64,000 nucleotides of DNA from Bradyrhizobium sp. AZCC 2262 (GCF_036924535.1 NZ_JAZHRT010000001.1:6448001-6512000); one strand, 5' to 3'. Positions 1-9,040 are shown, counted from the first letter of the stretch. The notes: generated by a model from the sequence alone, not told the origin. Numbers and translations are program-made.

Positions 1-2
1 TC

Positions 3-113
3 AAGAAGGAGTTTTGGACCGCGGAAGTCACCAAGATGATCAAGGTCTATGGCGCGCCGATCGAGGGTGCCGACGTCGGCAAGATCGTCGATTATCTCAC
101 CGCGAATTATTGA
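3..113 (+). CDS. C-terminal end of a small cytochrome c, probably sulfite dehydrogenase cytochrome subunit (partial)
   Basis: Only the last 36 codons are inside the window; the frame is open to the left edge and ends with TGA at 111-113. The peptide contains VTKMIKVYGAPIEGADVGKI and then VDYLTANY, the C-terminal helix typical of small periplasmic class I cytochromes c, and it most resembles the cytochrome subunit of sulfite:cytochrome c oxidoreductase (SorB type). The haem-binding CXXCH lies outside the window, so haem attachment cannot be checked. If the family is right, the protein accepts electrons in the periplasm from a molybdenum sulfite oxidase encoded just upstream. Another small cytochrome c is the alternative. 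Confidence 0.6.
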   Translation, partial: KKEFWTAEVTKMIKVYGAPIEGADVGKIVDYLTANY

Positions 114-509
114 AGGCGCACCGCACCGTCTTACCTCTCCCGCTTGTGGCAGGTCCCGCTTCCCGAGCGCGGCAGGCGAGGAAAATCTATCCACCTCCCA
201 CCTCGGCGTGCACGTGGTGCGGGAACACCCCCACCCCGACCCTCCCCACAGGCCGGAGGAGAGGCCGGGCACCGCTGACCAGCCCCTCGCCAAATTGGGC
301 AGCCGGGCGCGAATCGACCGCGTCAGATGAGCCCGAAACCGGCAAAACGGCGGAAATCGGGACCGAATCGGCGCTTTTTTGCCGAAACGGGCATTCCGTT
401 TGCGCTACCCAGCCCGCCCCAACCCGCGTATCCTGATGCCTCGGGCATGCCGGTTAGTGCGGGGACCGGCGGCTCGTTTACTTTTTTTGATTCCGCGGAG
501 ACGACGTGA
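114..509. other. Gene-free stretch of about 400 bases, leader of the cold-shock gene
   Basis: No open frame here has a convincing start, ribosome binding site or recognisable protein. The first half is C-rich and contains a run of short CCCCACCCC/CCCTCCCC blocks followed by GGCCGGAGGAGAGGCCGGG, which can form local stems and looks like degenerate intergenic repeat DNA. The second half ends in an AT-richer stretch (470-495) just ahead of the cold-shock gene. It probably contains that gene's promoter and untranslated leader. Long leaders are usual for cold-shock genes, but no exact promoter can be assigned by eye. Confidence 0.5.
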
Positions 510-710
510 ATGGCTAAAGGTACGGTGAAGTGGTTCAATCCAACCAAGGGTTATGGGTTCATCCAGCCCTCGAGCGGCGGCAAGGACGTGTTCGTTCATA
601 TTTCGGCAGTTGAGAAAGCTGGTCTTTCGACACTCAATGAAGGGCAGACCGTCGAATACGAAGAGATCGCCAATCGCGGTAAGACTTCGGCCGAGAACCT
701 CAAGGTTTAG
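510..710 (+). CDS. cspA: Cold-shock protein, CspA family
   Basis: A 66-residue single cold-shock domain of standard length. It begins [18 protein letters not shown] and has both RNA-binding motifs: RNP1 as KGYGFI near residues 13-18 and RNP2 as VFVHIS near 28-33. These proteins bind single-stranded nucleic acid in the cytoplasm and act as RNA chaperones and anti-terminators. The start is fixed by CGGAG nine bases upstream of ATG at 510 and by the family's N-terminus. It is monocistronic. Alphaproteobacteria carry many paralogues, so cold induction of this copy is not established by sequence. Confidence 0.95.
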   Translation: MAKGTVKWFNPTKGYGFIQPSSGGKDVFVHISAVEKAGLSTLNEGQTVEYEEIANRGKTSAENLKV

Positions 711-856
711 CGCAAACGCGCGGTCGGCAACGGCGCGCTCTCGGAGTTAAATCCGGGAGTTGGGCTAAGAAAATTTCTCAAAAACTGTGAGCGTTCGGCG
801 GAGCGGGCACCGCTTCTGCACGTGCGATAGATCCTTCGTGCGCGAAAACCGGCCGC

Positions 857-1516
857 TCAATCTTCCGTAACCCATTTCTGGACCGTCATCACGTCGGGTG
901 GCTGCAAATAGCCGCGCGGCCAGAGATCGACGACCCACTCGACCTTGGTGGCGCGATCGACCAGCACTGCGGTGTTGTGCGGCGTCTGCAGCACCAGCGT
1001 ATTGCCGCGATATTTCGGATCGCCGATCGCGTGATGCTTCAAGAGGCCCCACTCCCGCAGCACCAGCAACAGGCTTGTCGTGTTCCGCGTCGTGTCCCAG
1101 CAATCGAAATTGTGCTTGTCGTCGAAGTAGCGGAAGTCCGCTTTCGCCACGCGCTTGTTGGTACCGAGGATCGGCCCCATGCGGCGGTCGAACCACACTA
1201 CCACCTTCTGCACCGCGGCGCGTTCGGCCGCAGCCGAGGCCCGCCCCGCCGCCATGATTTGTGTGATCGCGCTACGGTCGCCGGCCGAAAAATCGAGGAT
1301 CTCGCGGCGCCGGCAGACGAAGCCGTAGCAGACCGTCATGGATGTGGCCGACGGCGGATAGATCGAAACCGAGCTGTAGAGATAAGCGATCGCAGAACTC
1401 AGCTCGACGGCCTTCGCCGCGGGCGCGCCAAATAGCGCGGTGAGGACAACGCCGAGCACCGCCGCGAAGCTGGTTCGCGTGCGGCTTCCCCGTATCGGCA
1501 AAGCGGCGTCTCTCAT
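857..1516 (-). CDS. Secreted hypothetical protein with a possible transglutaminase-like Cys-His-Asp triad
   Basis: A 219-residue protein from ATG at 1516; an in-frame TTG 18 bases upstream is less likely. The N-terminus has a signal peptide ending near GAPAAKA, so it is probably exported. The C-terminal half reads NFDCWDTTRNTTSLLLVLREWG, then TPHNTAVLVD, then WVVDLWP. The order Cys before a long helix, then His on a strand, then Asp before an aromatic residue matches the layout of transglutaminase-like cysteine peptidases. I infer that fold from motif order only. The family is known to me only as a conserved hypothetical of Bradyrhizobium-type genomes. It stands alone between the cold-shock gene and putR, and its role is unknown. 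Confidence 0.75.
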   Translation of the reverse strand: MRDAALPIRGSRTRTSFAAVLGVVLTALFGAPAAKAVELSSAIAYLYSSVSIYPPSATSMTVCYGFVCRRREILDFSAGDRSAITQIMAAGRASAAAERAAVQKVVVWFDRRMGPILGTNKRVAKADFRYFDDKHNFDCWDTTRNTTSLLLVLREWGLLKHHAIGDPKYRGNTLVLQTPHNTAVLVDRATKVEWVVDLWPRGYLQPPDVMTVQKWVTED

Positions 1517-1685
1517 GATCCCTGCTGTTCCCAAGCGACGACGTGCCTGACGATTAGCGCGGCGTCCTCACGCTGCCAACCAGCAAGCCCGCGATCTGTG
1601 GATCACGCCGCGGAAATTCCGGCAGCTGTGTTTTCCGTGCGCCAGTTGGTTCCTCCCGCATCGCGCGGGTCTCGAAGCCACGGGA

Positions 1686-2150
1686 TTAACCGACCGGCAG
1701 CGGCGCGTCGCGTTTGACCTCTTCCATCACGGCGTAAGTCCGCGTCTCGCGCACGCCCGGCAGCGCCAGCAGGCTCTCGCCCAGGAACCGGCGGTAGGCG
1801 GTCATGTCGGCGACCCGGGCTTTGACCAGATAATCGAAGCCCCCCGCCACCATGTGGCACTCCAGCACCTCGGGCGCCGTCTGCACCGCTCTGGCGAACC
1901 GCTCGAAGACGTCAGGTGTGGTCTTGTCGAGCACCACCTCGACGAACACGAGCAAGCCCAGGCCCAGCCGGTGCGGATTGAGCCGGGCGCCGTAACCTTC
2001 GACAAAGCCATCGCGCTGCAGCCGTTTCAACCGCTCGCCGATCGAGGTCGGCGACAGCCCGATCCGCTCGGCCAGCTCGACATTGGCAATACGGCCATCC
2101 CCCTGAAGGATTGAGAGGATTTTCCGGTCTATCTTGTCAATTTCGACCAT
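1686..2150 (-). CDS. putR: Lrp/AsnC-family regulator of proline catabolism (PutR type)
   Basis: A 154-residue regulator of normal Lrp length. Residues 1-60 form the helix-turn-helix, starting VEIDKIDRKILSILQGDGRI with the typical N-VELAERIGLSPTS recognition segment. Residues about 65-145 are the RAM (ligand-binding, oligomerising) domain, with DYLVKARVADMTAY and the LPGVRETRTY strand. It lies divergent to putA across 112 bases, the classic arrangement of PutR, which activates putA when proline is present. The function is inferred from family plus position. Binding probably occurs in the AT-rich shared intergenic region. Confidence 0.88.
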   Translation of the reverse strand: MVEIDKIDRKILSILQGDGRIANVELAERIGLSPTSIGERLKRLQRDGFVEGYGARLNPHRLGLGLLVFVEVVLDKTTPDVFERFARAVQTAPEVLECHMVAGGFDYLVKARVADMTAYRRFLGESLLALPGVRETRTYAVMEEVKRDAPLPVG

Positions 2151-2262
2151 TTATCTAGCTATTCCAATTCCTTTCCTGATTTTCTAAGGCAAAATCACAT
2201 ATTTGTCTATCGAACTACGGTTTGAGCGGCAGTAAGGTTGCGGTAGCAGCCAAGAGAATCGC
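2151..2262. promoter_or_regulatory. Shared putR-putA control region
   Basis: This 112-base gap between divergent putR and putA is clearly AT-richer than its surroundings, especially 2150-2210 (tracts TTTCCTGATTTTCTAAGG and AAAATCACATATTTG). Lrp-type regulators bind AT-rich, bent DNA of this sort next to their own gene. Two promoters must lie here, but I cannot place -35/-10 boxes with confidence. A short AAGAGA ahead of the putA ATG at 2263 is the likely ribosome binding site. Confidence 0.55.
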
Positions 2263-5200
2263 ATGCCGGCCCGTCCGCCATTCCCTCCGCCTTTCAGCGC
2301 GCCCTACGCACCCGACGATCGTGCGATGGCCGCCCGCCTGCTCGGAGCCGCGGGGCTGGACACGGCGCAGGAGAAGCGCATCGATCGCACGGCGACCCGG
2401 CTGATCGAGGCCATCAGGGCCAACGACGATCCGCTCGGCGGCGTCGAGGACATGCTGCGCGAGTTCGCGCTGTCGACCAAGGAAGGGCTGGCGCTGATGG
2501 TGCTGGCGGAGGCGCTGTTGCGCGTACCGGACGCCCGCACCGCCGACCAGTTCATCGAGGACAAGCTCGCGCAGGGCGACTTCGTCCATCACGAAACCAG
2601 GTCGAGCGCGTTCCTGGTCAATGCCTCGGCGTGGGCGCTCGGGATGTCGGCCCGCGTGATCCAGCCCGGCGAGACGCCGCAGGGGACCATCGGACGGCTG
2701 ACCAAGCGGCTGGGCGCGCCGGCCGTGCGGGCGGCGACGCGGCAGGCGATGCGGCTGATGGGCAATCATTTCGTGCTCGGCGAGACCATTGAAGCCGCGC
2801 TATCGCGGGCGCAGCCGCATTCCTCGCGCCATCAACGTTACTCCTTCGACATGCTTGGCGAAGGCGCCCGCACAGCCGATGACGCCGTGCGCTATTTCAA
2901 TTCCTACGCCAGCGCGATCGAGGCGATCGGCCGCACGGCTGGTGACCGTCCCCTCCCCGACCGGCCCGGCATCTCGGTCAAGCTCTCGGCACTGCATCCG
3001 CGCTTCGAGGCCGTGAGCCGCGCACGGGTGATGAGCGAACTGGTCCCTCGCCTGATCGATCTCGCCCGGCAAGCCAAATCCCATGACCTCAATTTCACTG
3101 TTGATGCCGAGGAAGCAGACCGGCTGGAATTGTCGCTCGACGTGATAGCGGCAGCGCTTGGCGATTCATCGCTTGCAGGCTGGGACGGTTTTGGCCTGGC
3201 GATCCAAGCCTACCAGAAGCGAGCCGTTGGCGTGATCGAATACGTCGACCGTCTCGCACGCAGCCTCGACCGCAAAATGATGGTGCGGTTGGTCAAGGGC
3301 GCCTATTGGGACACCGAGATCAAGCGCGCGCAGGAACGCGGGCTCGACGGCTATCCCGTGTTCACCCGAAAGGCGATGACCGATCTGAACTTCCTCGCCT
3401 GCGCAAAACAATTGCTGGCGTTGCGACCGCGGATTTTTCCGCAGTTCGCGACGCATAATGCGCTGACGGTCGCAACCATCCTCGAACTGGCAACGGACCA
3501 GAGCGGATTCGAATTCCAGCGGCTGCACGGCATGGGCGAGGCGCTCTATGCGAAGCTCGGAGAGGATCGCCCCGACATCGCCCATCGCACCTATGCGCCG
3601 GTCGGCAGCCACCGTGATCTGCTGGCCTACCTGGTGCGGCGATTGCTGGAGAATGGTGCCAATTCATCCTTTGTCGCGCTCGCCGCCGACGAGGCGGTGC
3701 CGGTGTCGCAATTGCTGCGGCGTCCGGCCGACATCGTCGGCAGCGCAGACGGAGCCGCGCATCCCAAAATCCCGTTGCCGCGCGATCTCTACGGGCCCGA
3801 ACGGAAGAATTCCCGCGGGATTGAATTCGGCGAACGCACGGCGCTGGAGCAACTCGCCTCAGACATCGCCGCCGCACCAACACTGGCATCGCAGAGCATC
3901 ACCGACGCAACCGAGAGCGTGGCCAATGCGGCGGTAGCGGCTGCGCGCGACGGCTTCAAGCATTGGGCCAGAACGCCGGCCGCGACGCGCGCAGCGGCGC
4001 TGGAGAAGGCCGCCGGTTTGCTGGAGCAGCGCGCGGCGCATTTCATCGCGCTGCTGCAACGCGAGGGTGGCAAGACACTCGACGATTCGATCTCGGAAGT
4101 CCGCGAAGCCGTGGATTTCTGCCGTTACTATGCCGCGCAGGGACGCGAATTGTTCGGCGAAGGCAAGGCAATGCCGGGACCGACGGGCGAGAGCAACATG
4201 CTCTGCCTGCGCGGCCGCGGCGCCTTCGTCGCAATCTCGCCGTGGAATTTTCCGCTGGCGATCTTCCTCGGTCAAGTTACGGCGGCCTTGATGGCGGGCA
4301 ATGCCGTAGTTGCGAAGCCGGCCGAGCAGACGCCGCTGATTGCGGCTGAAGCCATCAGGCTGTTGCATGAAGCCGGCGTGCCGGCGTCGGCGCTGCATCT
4401 GGTGGCAGGCGACGGCCGCATCGGCGGCATGCTGGTGGCGCATCCCGATATCGCCGGCGTCGTCTTCACCGGCTCGACCGAAGTCGCGCGGACGATCAAC
4501 CGCGCTCTCGCTGCCAAGGATGGACCGATCGTGCCGCTGATCGCGGAGACCGGCGGCATCAATGCGATGATCGTCGATGCCACCGCCCTGCCCGAACAGG
4601 TCGCCGACGACGTGGTGACCTCGGCGTTCCGCTCCGCCGGACAGCGCTGCTCGGCGCTGCGGCTGTTGTTCCTGCAGGACGACGTCGCCGACCGGATGAT
4701 CGAGATGATAGCGGGCGCGGCGCGCGAACTCGTCATCGGCGATCCCGCAAATCCCGCCACGCATATCGGCCCGGTAATCGACGCCGAGGCCAGGCAGCGG
4801 CTGGACGCGCATATCGAACGCATGAAGCAGGAAGCTCGGGTGCACTTTGCCGGTCGCGCACCACAAGGCAATTACGTTGCGCCGCATGTTTTCGAATTGC
4901 CCGATGCCGGCCAGCTCACGGAAGAGGTATTCGGCCCGGTGCTGCATGTGGTGCGCTACCGCGCCGACCGGTTCGATCAGGTGCTGCAAGCGATCGAGCG
5001 TTCGGGTTACGGGCTGACGCTCGGCATCCATTCCCGGATCGACGATACGGTCGAAGATGCGATCGAGCGACTGCAAGTCGGCAATATCTACGTCAACCGC
5101 AACATGATCGGCGCCGTCGTCGGCGTGCAGCCGTTCGGCGGCCATGGGTTATCCGGCACCGGCCCCAAGGCTGGCGGGCCGCATTATCTGGCACGTTTTG

Positions 5201-5274
5201 CAACCGAGCAGACAGTGACCATCAATACCGCCGCAGCCGGCGGAAATGCAGCGCTGATGTCCGGCGGGGAGTAG
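2263..5274 (+). CDS. putA: Bifunctional proline dehydrogenase / L-glutamate gamma-semialdehyde dehydrogenase PutA
   Basis: A 1003-residue protein that oxidises proline to glutamate in two steps. The FAD-dependent proline dehydrogenase barrel covers roughly residues 80-490 and includes KLVKGAYWDTEIKRAQERG. The NAD-dependent aldehyde dehydrogenase covers roughly 525-990, with the general-base Glu762 in LIAETGG, the nucleophile Cys796 in SAGQRCSALR, and the PWNFPLAI loop. The length and the absence of an N-terminal ribbon-helix-helix domain make it the short class (type A), which cannot act as its own repressor. That agrees with the divergent putR. Substrate channelling between the two active sites is known for the family. 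Electrons go to membrane quinone. Confidence 0.97.
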   Translation: MPARPPFPPPFSAPYAPDDRAMAARLLGAAGLDTAQEKRIDRTATRLIEAIRANDDPLGGVEDMLREFALSTKEGLALMVLAEALLRVPDARTADQFIEDKLAQGDFVHHETRSSAFLVNASAWALGMSARVIQPGETPQGTIGRLTKRLGAPAVRAATRQAMRLMGNHFVLGETIEAALSRAQPHSSRHQRYSFDMLGEGARTADDAVRYFNSYASAIEAIGRTAGDRPLPDRPGISVKLSALHPRFEAVSRARVMSELVPRLIDLARQAKSHDLNFTVDAEEADRLELSLDVIAAALGDSSLAGWDGFGLAIQAYQKRAVGVIEYVDRLARSLDRKMMVRLVKGAYWDTEIKRAQERGLDGYPVFTRKAMTDLNFLACAKQLLALRPRIFPQFATHNALTVATILELATDQSGFEFQRLHGMGEALYAKLGEDRPDIAHRTYAPVGSHRDLLAYLVRRLLENGANSSFVALAADEAVPVSQLLRRPADIVGSADGAAHPKIPLPRDLYGPERKNSRGIEFGERTALEQLASDIAAAPTLASQSITDATESVANAAVAAARDGFKHWARTPAATRAAALEKAAGLLEQRAAHFIALLQREGGKTLDDSISEVREAVDFCRYYAAQGRELFGEGKAMPGPTGESNMLCLRGRGAFVAISPWNFPLAIFLGQVTAALMAGNAVVAKPAEQTPLIAAEAIRLLHEAGVPASALHLVAGDGRIGGMLVAHPDIAGVVFTGSTEVARTINRALAAKDGPIVPLIAETGGINAMIVDATALPEQVADDVVTSAFRSAGQRCSALRLLFLQDDVADRMIEMIAGAARELVIGDPANPATHIGPVIDAEARQRLDAHIERMKQEARVHFAGRAPQGNYVAPHVFELPDAGQLTEEVFGPVLHVVRYRADRFDQVLQAIERSGYGLTLGIHSRIDDTVEDAIERLQVGNIYVNRNMIGAVVGVQPFGGHGLSGTGPKAGGPHYLARFATEQTVTINTAAAGGNAALMSGGE

Positions 5275-5301
5275 TTGCATCACTTTCCAGGATGGGCCAA
5301 A

Positions 5302-5356
5302 TGACGTTTGAACCTGATCGCTCATAGCGGTAATTCAACCGGAACGACAAACGTCA
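5302..5356. repeat. Nine-base perfect inverted repeat between putA and the CoA-transferase gene
   Basis: TGACGTTTG at 5302-5310 is repeated inverted as CAAACGTCA at 5348-5356, separated by 37 bases, and the right arm ends 16 bases before the ATG at 5372. There is no T tract after it, so it is not a standard terminator. It could be an operator pair for the downstream gene or an mRNA stem covering its leader. Chance occurrence cannot be excluded. Confidence 0.45.
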
Positions 5357-5371
5357 CGGAGCGGCGCCACG

Positions 5372-6577
5372 ATGGAAAAGGGTATTTTTGAAGGCCTCAA
5401 GGTTCTGGATTGCGCGAGCTTCATCGCAGCGCCTGCCGCCGCCACCGTGCTGTCGGATTTCGGCGCCGACGTCATCAAGATCGAGCCGCCCGGCGCCGGC
5501 GACCCCTATCGCAACTTGCCGAACCTGCCGGGCTATCCCCACAGCGAGCATAATTTCGCGTGGATGCTGGAAGCGCGCAACAAGAAGAGCCTCGCACTCG
5601 ATCTCTCGAAGCCCGAGGGCCAGGCGGTGCTGCATCGGCTGGCCGCGCAAGCCGACGTCTTCATCACCAACTATCCGCCGCAGGTGCGCGAGCGACTCGC
5701 CATCGCCCACGCCCATCTGGCGCCCCACAACGAACGCCTGATCTATGCCTCCTTCACCGGCTATGGCGAAAAGGGCGAAGAGGCCAACAAGCCCGGCTTC
5801 GACAGCAATGCCTATTGGGCGCGGTCGGGCCTGATGGACCTGGTGCGGGCGGACGAACGCACCACGCCGGCACGCTCGATCGCCGGCATGGGTGACCACC
5901 CTTGCGCGATGGCATTTTACGGCGCGATCGTCACCGCACTCTACAAGCGCGAACGCACCGGCAAGGGCTCGCATGTCAGCTCCAACCTGATGGCCAATGG
6001 CGTCTGGGCGGCTTCGGTGCTGGCGCAGGCAAAACTGGTCGGCGCGAAATTCGGCGAACGCCGACCACGCGAGCGCGCGCTCAACGCGGTCACCAACCAC
6101 TACCAGTGCAAGGACGGACGCTGGTTGATCCTCTCCCTGCTCAATGAGGACCGGCAATGGCCGACGCTGGCGCGCTGCCTCGGCCGCGAGGATCTCGTCA
6201 CCGATGCGAGGTTCGAGACCAGGAAGGAGCGTCATGCGCGATCAGTGGAGCTGATCAAAATTTTCGACGAGACCTTTGCGACCAGGGACCTCGCCGAATG
6301 GCGCAAGATCCTTGACGGCAACGGCCTGGTGTTCGGCGTCGTCGGCATCCTCGACGATATCCCGAACGACAAGCAGATGATCGAGAACGAGGTGCTGGTG
6401 CCATTCGAGAACGACACCATGCTCACCATCAGCAGCCCGATCTGGGTCGACGGCAGCCGGAAGGTCCAGCCGCGCAAGCCCCCCGGGCTCGGCGAGCACA
6501 GCGACGAAATTTTGCGCAACGCCGGTTATGACGAAACAGCGATCGGCAAGCTGCGCGCGGCCGGCGCAGTGGCTTGA
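5372..6577 (+). CDS. Family III CoA-transferase (CaiB/BaiF type)
   Basis: A 401-residue protein of normal family length. It starts with the typical GLKVLDCASFIAAPAAATVL segment followed by FGADVIKIEPPGAGDP. It carries NKKSLALDLSKPEGQ, the TNYPPQVRERL segment and GMGDHPCAMAFYGAIVTALY, in which the Asp aligns with the catalytic aspartate that forms the acyl anhydride in formyl-CoA transferase. It moves CoA between carboxylic acids in the cytoplasm; the acids cannot be predicted. GGAG upstream and the family N-terminus support ATG at 5372. It is followed 11 bases later by a GST gene, so the two are probably one operon. Confidence 0.93.
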   Translation: MEKGIFEGLKVLDCASFIAAPAAATVLSDFGADVIKIEPPGAGDPYRNLPNLPGYPHSEHNFAWMLEARNKKSLALDLSKPEGQAVLHRLAAQADVFITNYPPQVRERLAIAHAHLAPHNERLIYASFTGYGEKGEEANKPGFDSNAYWARSGLMDLVRADERTTPARSIAGMGDHPCAMAFYGAIVTALYKRERTGKGSHVSSNLMANGVWAASVLAQAKLVGAKFGERRPRERALNAVTNHYQCKDGRWLILSLLNEDRQWPTLARCLGREDLVTDARFETRKERHARSVELIKIFDETFATRDLAEWRKILDGNGLVFGVVGILDDIPNDKQMIENEVLVPFENDTMLTISSPIWVDGSRKVQPRKPPGLGEHSDEILRNAGYDETAIGKLRAAGAVA

Positions 6578-6588
6578 GGTAACGAGCC

Positions 6589-7236
6589 ATGCCCAGCTAT
6601 CGCCTGCATTACTTCCCGGAGTCGGGAAACAGCTACAAGCTCGCGCTGATGTTGACCCTATGCGGCCAGACCTTTGAGCCGGTCTGGACCGATTTCGGCG
6701 GCGGCGTGACGCGGACGCCGGAATGGCGGCGTGACGTCAACGCGATGGGCGAAATTCCCGTGCTCGAGGTCGACGGCGAACGCCTGACCCAGACCGCGCC
6801 GATCCTGCTCATGCTGGCAAAGCAATTAGGCCGGTTCGGCGCTGAGACCGAGCAGGAACATTTCGAACTGCTGCGCTGGTTGTTCTGGGACAACCACAAG
6901 CTCACCGGCTACATGGCGACCTATCGCTATCTACGGACGTTTACGCCATCGCCGGACGAGCATGTGCTGAAACATTATCGCAGGCGTATCGACGATTACC
7001 TGTCGATCCTCGAGCAGCACATGCAGAAGAATGCATTCGCGATCGGCGAGCGGCCGACGGTGGCCGACATATCGATGATGGCCTATCTGCATTATCCCGC
7101 CGACGAGACCGGCTATGATCTGGCCGCGAGCCACCCCGCGATCAGCGCCTGGCTCGCGCGGATGGCGCAACTGCCGGGCTGGAAATCGGCCTATGATCTG
7201 TTGCCCGGCAAGCGCCTGACGCATTACGCCAAATAA
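6589..7236 (+). CDS. Glutathione S-transferase family protein
   Basis: A 215-residue two-domain GST. The N-terminal thioredoxin-like domain starts YRLHYFPESGNSYKLALML, where the Ser of GNSYK sits at the usual thiol-activating position. MGEIPVLEVDGERLTQTAPIL provides the cis-proline and the glutathione-binding acidic/Ser-Thr pair. The helical C-terminal domain includes NAFAIGERPTVADISMMAYL. The substrate is unknown. The 11-base gap to the CoA-transferase suggests co-transcription and a shared pathway. Although some GSTs isomerise maleylpyruvate, this gene lies over 50 kb from the gentisate-type genes, so I do not assign that role. Confidence 0.9.
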   Translation: MPSYRLHYFPESGNSYKLALMLTLCGQTFEPVWTDFGGGVTRTPEWRRDVNAMGEIPVLEVDGERLTQTAPILLMLAKQLGRFGAETEQEHFELLRWLFWDNHKLTGYMATYRYLRTFTPSPDEHVLKHYRRRIDDYLSILEQHMQKNAFAIGERPTVADISMMAYLHYPADETGYDLAASHPAISAWLARMAQLPGWKSAYDLLPGKRLTHYAK

Positions 7237-7240
7237 TCAC

Positions 7241-7408
7241 TCAGCGGTTGAGCCAGGCCCAGGCGATGCCGAACACGATCACGCCAGCAATGACGGTGAC
7301 CGCGATCGCCCAGGTGCTGACACGGAAAGCACTTACCGCTTCGCGCTTGGCTTCGTTCGCCGCAATCTCGCGATTGCGCTGCTTGTTTTCCTGGTCGGAA
7401 GAGCTCAT
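7241..7408 (-). CDS. Small single-pass membrane protein, 55 residues
   Basis: ATG at 7408 gives MSSSDQENKQRNREIAANEA, a charged N-terminal half, followed by one hydrophobic segment (about residues 32-52, AIAVTVIAGVIVFGIAWAW) and a short LNR end. This is a plausible inner-membrane protein with its polar N-terminus in the cytoplasm. It ends four bases after the convergent GST gene. A longer frame extends upstream to 8155 but runs antisense to another gene and lacks a sensible start. The function is unknown. Confidence 0.65.
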   Translation of the reverse strand: MSSSDQENKQRNREIAANEAKREAVSAFRVSTWAIAVTVIAGVIVFGIAWAWLNR

Positions 7409-7491
7409 CGGCGGTCTCCGCTCAGCTTGCTGCTGCCGCTGTTCGTACCTTACCATCAATTGATGACGGCCGGTCAGCCCGGGAACCGTTG

Positions 7492-9006
7492 CTAACGGCT
7501 TTTGACGAAGCACATGCCGATGCGTGAGGTTTTGCCGGCGGCCTGACAGGTCAGTCCCTCGGCGCAGGTCCAGTCGCGAAAACTTCCGTCGTTGCCGGCG
7601 GCCGGTTTGCCCTGCACATAGCAATGCGCGCCCCAGCCGTCGTAATAATTGGTGCCGGCGAGCTCGGTGCTGCTGCGCAATTGCGGGCGGCTGGCGAACC
7701 CGCGCGAGTAGTCCGGCGGCTTGCCGTCGCGGAGCGCTGCAAGAATGTCGCGGCGGCGGACCTGGTCGCCGAAGAAATGTGGCGACGCCGGCACGACGGT
7801 CGTATTCGACGGCTTGTCCGCCATCCAGTCGACGCCGGGGAAGTGAAAGCCGCCGATGCCGCGCGTCTGGTGGCAGCCGGCACAGGTCACATCGTTGAGC
7901 CGCCGTTCGAACCCGGCAGGCGAGCGGATGTTTTGCAGCTTCACACCACCTTCCGTCGCTCTCCTGAGCGCGGCCACGACGTCCGCCTCGCTGAACACGG
8001 CGCCCTCGCCCTGCAGCAGCCCGAATTCCGGCTCCAGATCCGATGGATCGAACCCAACCGGCGTTGGCGCAATCGCGCCATTGGCGAGGAATTTTTCCGG
8101 GATCAGCACGGTGCCGCGATCGAACGCTGCGAGATTGATGGGATCGAGCAGCCATGCCCTGAACTCGCGCTTGAGGCCATCGTCGGCCAGAAGGCGCGGG
8201 CGGTCGATCTGGTTTTCCATCGGAGATTCCGCGAAGATCCGCGCGTCCCGATCGTAGCGAAACACCTTAAGCAGATAGTCGGTGCGGAAATCGCGGACCG
8301 AAGATTTCGGCGCGTGCGCAATCTGCAGATTGGTTTCGATGCGGTCGATATTCTCGTGGCTGATCAGGTCGAGCGGGCCATCCTCTGCCCGCAGCGTGCC
8401 GCCGAGCGGCGCGGCGAGCCAGCGATTGGCAATTTCGGAGCAGGTGATCGTGGATCCCTCAGCTTTCGCTTTCAGCACGAGGTTCAGCGTCATCGGCAGC
8501 CGCGGCGGCGGAGCGTTATCGCCGGCCGCCTTGTTGATCCGCGTCAGGCGGTAGATCAGGCGGATCTCGCCACAGCCCGCTTCCGCGGCGTAAGTGCGGT
8601 CCATGCGGTTGACGATACCGGCCAGCACAAACCGCGTCTCTGCCGAATAAAGCAGCGTGCGGTCGAACAATTGGAAATCAAAGCCCTCGCCGACGCCGAT
8701 CGTCTCCTTTGGCAAGTTTGCCTGGTGCCGCGCGATATAGCGATCGAACTCGCCATCGATGGCCTGCCGGACCGGCACTATCGACGGCAAGGTGAACAAC
8801 GCGCTGTTGGCGAGCGGAATATCAGCCGACCGCTCCGGCAGCAGCATGCGATCGATGCGGAATTTTCCGCCATCGAGCTCGCGCAGTGTGGCGGGATCGG
8901 TAATCGCTGTTCCGCGCTCCAGCGCCGCATCTTGTGCCGCATACGCCGGCAAAGCAGCGCAAAGCATTGCAAATACGATGGCAAGAAATCGGGGCGCGAG
9001 GCTCAT
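7492..9006 (-). CDS. Exported mono-haem c-type protein of unknown function
   Basis: A 504-residue protein with a clear signal peptide (MSLAPRFLAIVFAMLCAALP, cleavage after AYA). It has one covalent haem motif, CAGCHQTRGIGGFHFPGVDW, in the C-terminal third, so it should be periplasmic and depend on cytochrome c maturation. The large N-terminal part matches no domain I can name; it contains GVGEGFDFQLFDRTLLYSAE and LAGIVNRMDRTY. A Cys-rich end (CYVQGKPA, CAEGLTCQ, IGMCF) may form disulfides. A role in electron transfer or peroxide chemistry is possible but not shown. It appears monocistronic. Confidence 0.8.
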   Translation of the reverse strand: MSLAPRFLAIVFAMLCAALPAYAAQDAALERGTAITDPATLRELDGGKFRIDRMLLPERSADIPLANSALFTLPSIVPVRQAIDGEFDRYIARHQANLPKETIGVGEGFDFQLFDRTLLYSAETRFVLAGIVNRMDRTYAAEAGCGEIRLIYRLTRINKAAGDNAPPPRLPMTLNLVLKAKAEGSTITCSEIANRWLAAPLGGTLRAEDGPLDLISHENIDRIETNLQIAHAPKSSVRDFRTDYLLKVFRYDRDARIFAESPMENQIDRPRLLADDGLKREFRAWLLDPINLAAFDRGTVLIPEKFLANGAIAPTPVGFDPSDLEPEFGLLQGEGAVFSEADVVAALRRATEGGVKLQNIRSPAGFERRLNDVTCAGCHQTRGIGGFHFPGVDWMADKPSNTTVVPASPHFFGDQVRRRDILAALRDGKPPDYSRGFASRPQLRSSTELAGTNYYDGWGAHCYVQGKPAAGNDGSFRDWTCAEGLTCQAAGKTSRIGMCFVKSR

Positions 9007-9040
9007 GCCTCAAGTAACACCGCGCAATGAGACCTATTCA

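Noticed and set aside
3859..5145. Long minus-strand open frame (428 codons) opposite putA
   Set aside because: It is a His/Arg-rich shadow frame typical of GC-rich coding DNA, with no family resemblance; putA covers it completely.
6589..7236. GST considered as the missing maleylpyruvate isomerase for the gentisate-type pathway
   Set aside because: It lies more than 50 kb away in an operon with a CoA-transferase, and nothing in its motifs is specific for that isomerase.
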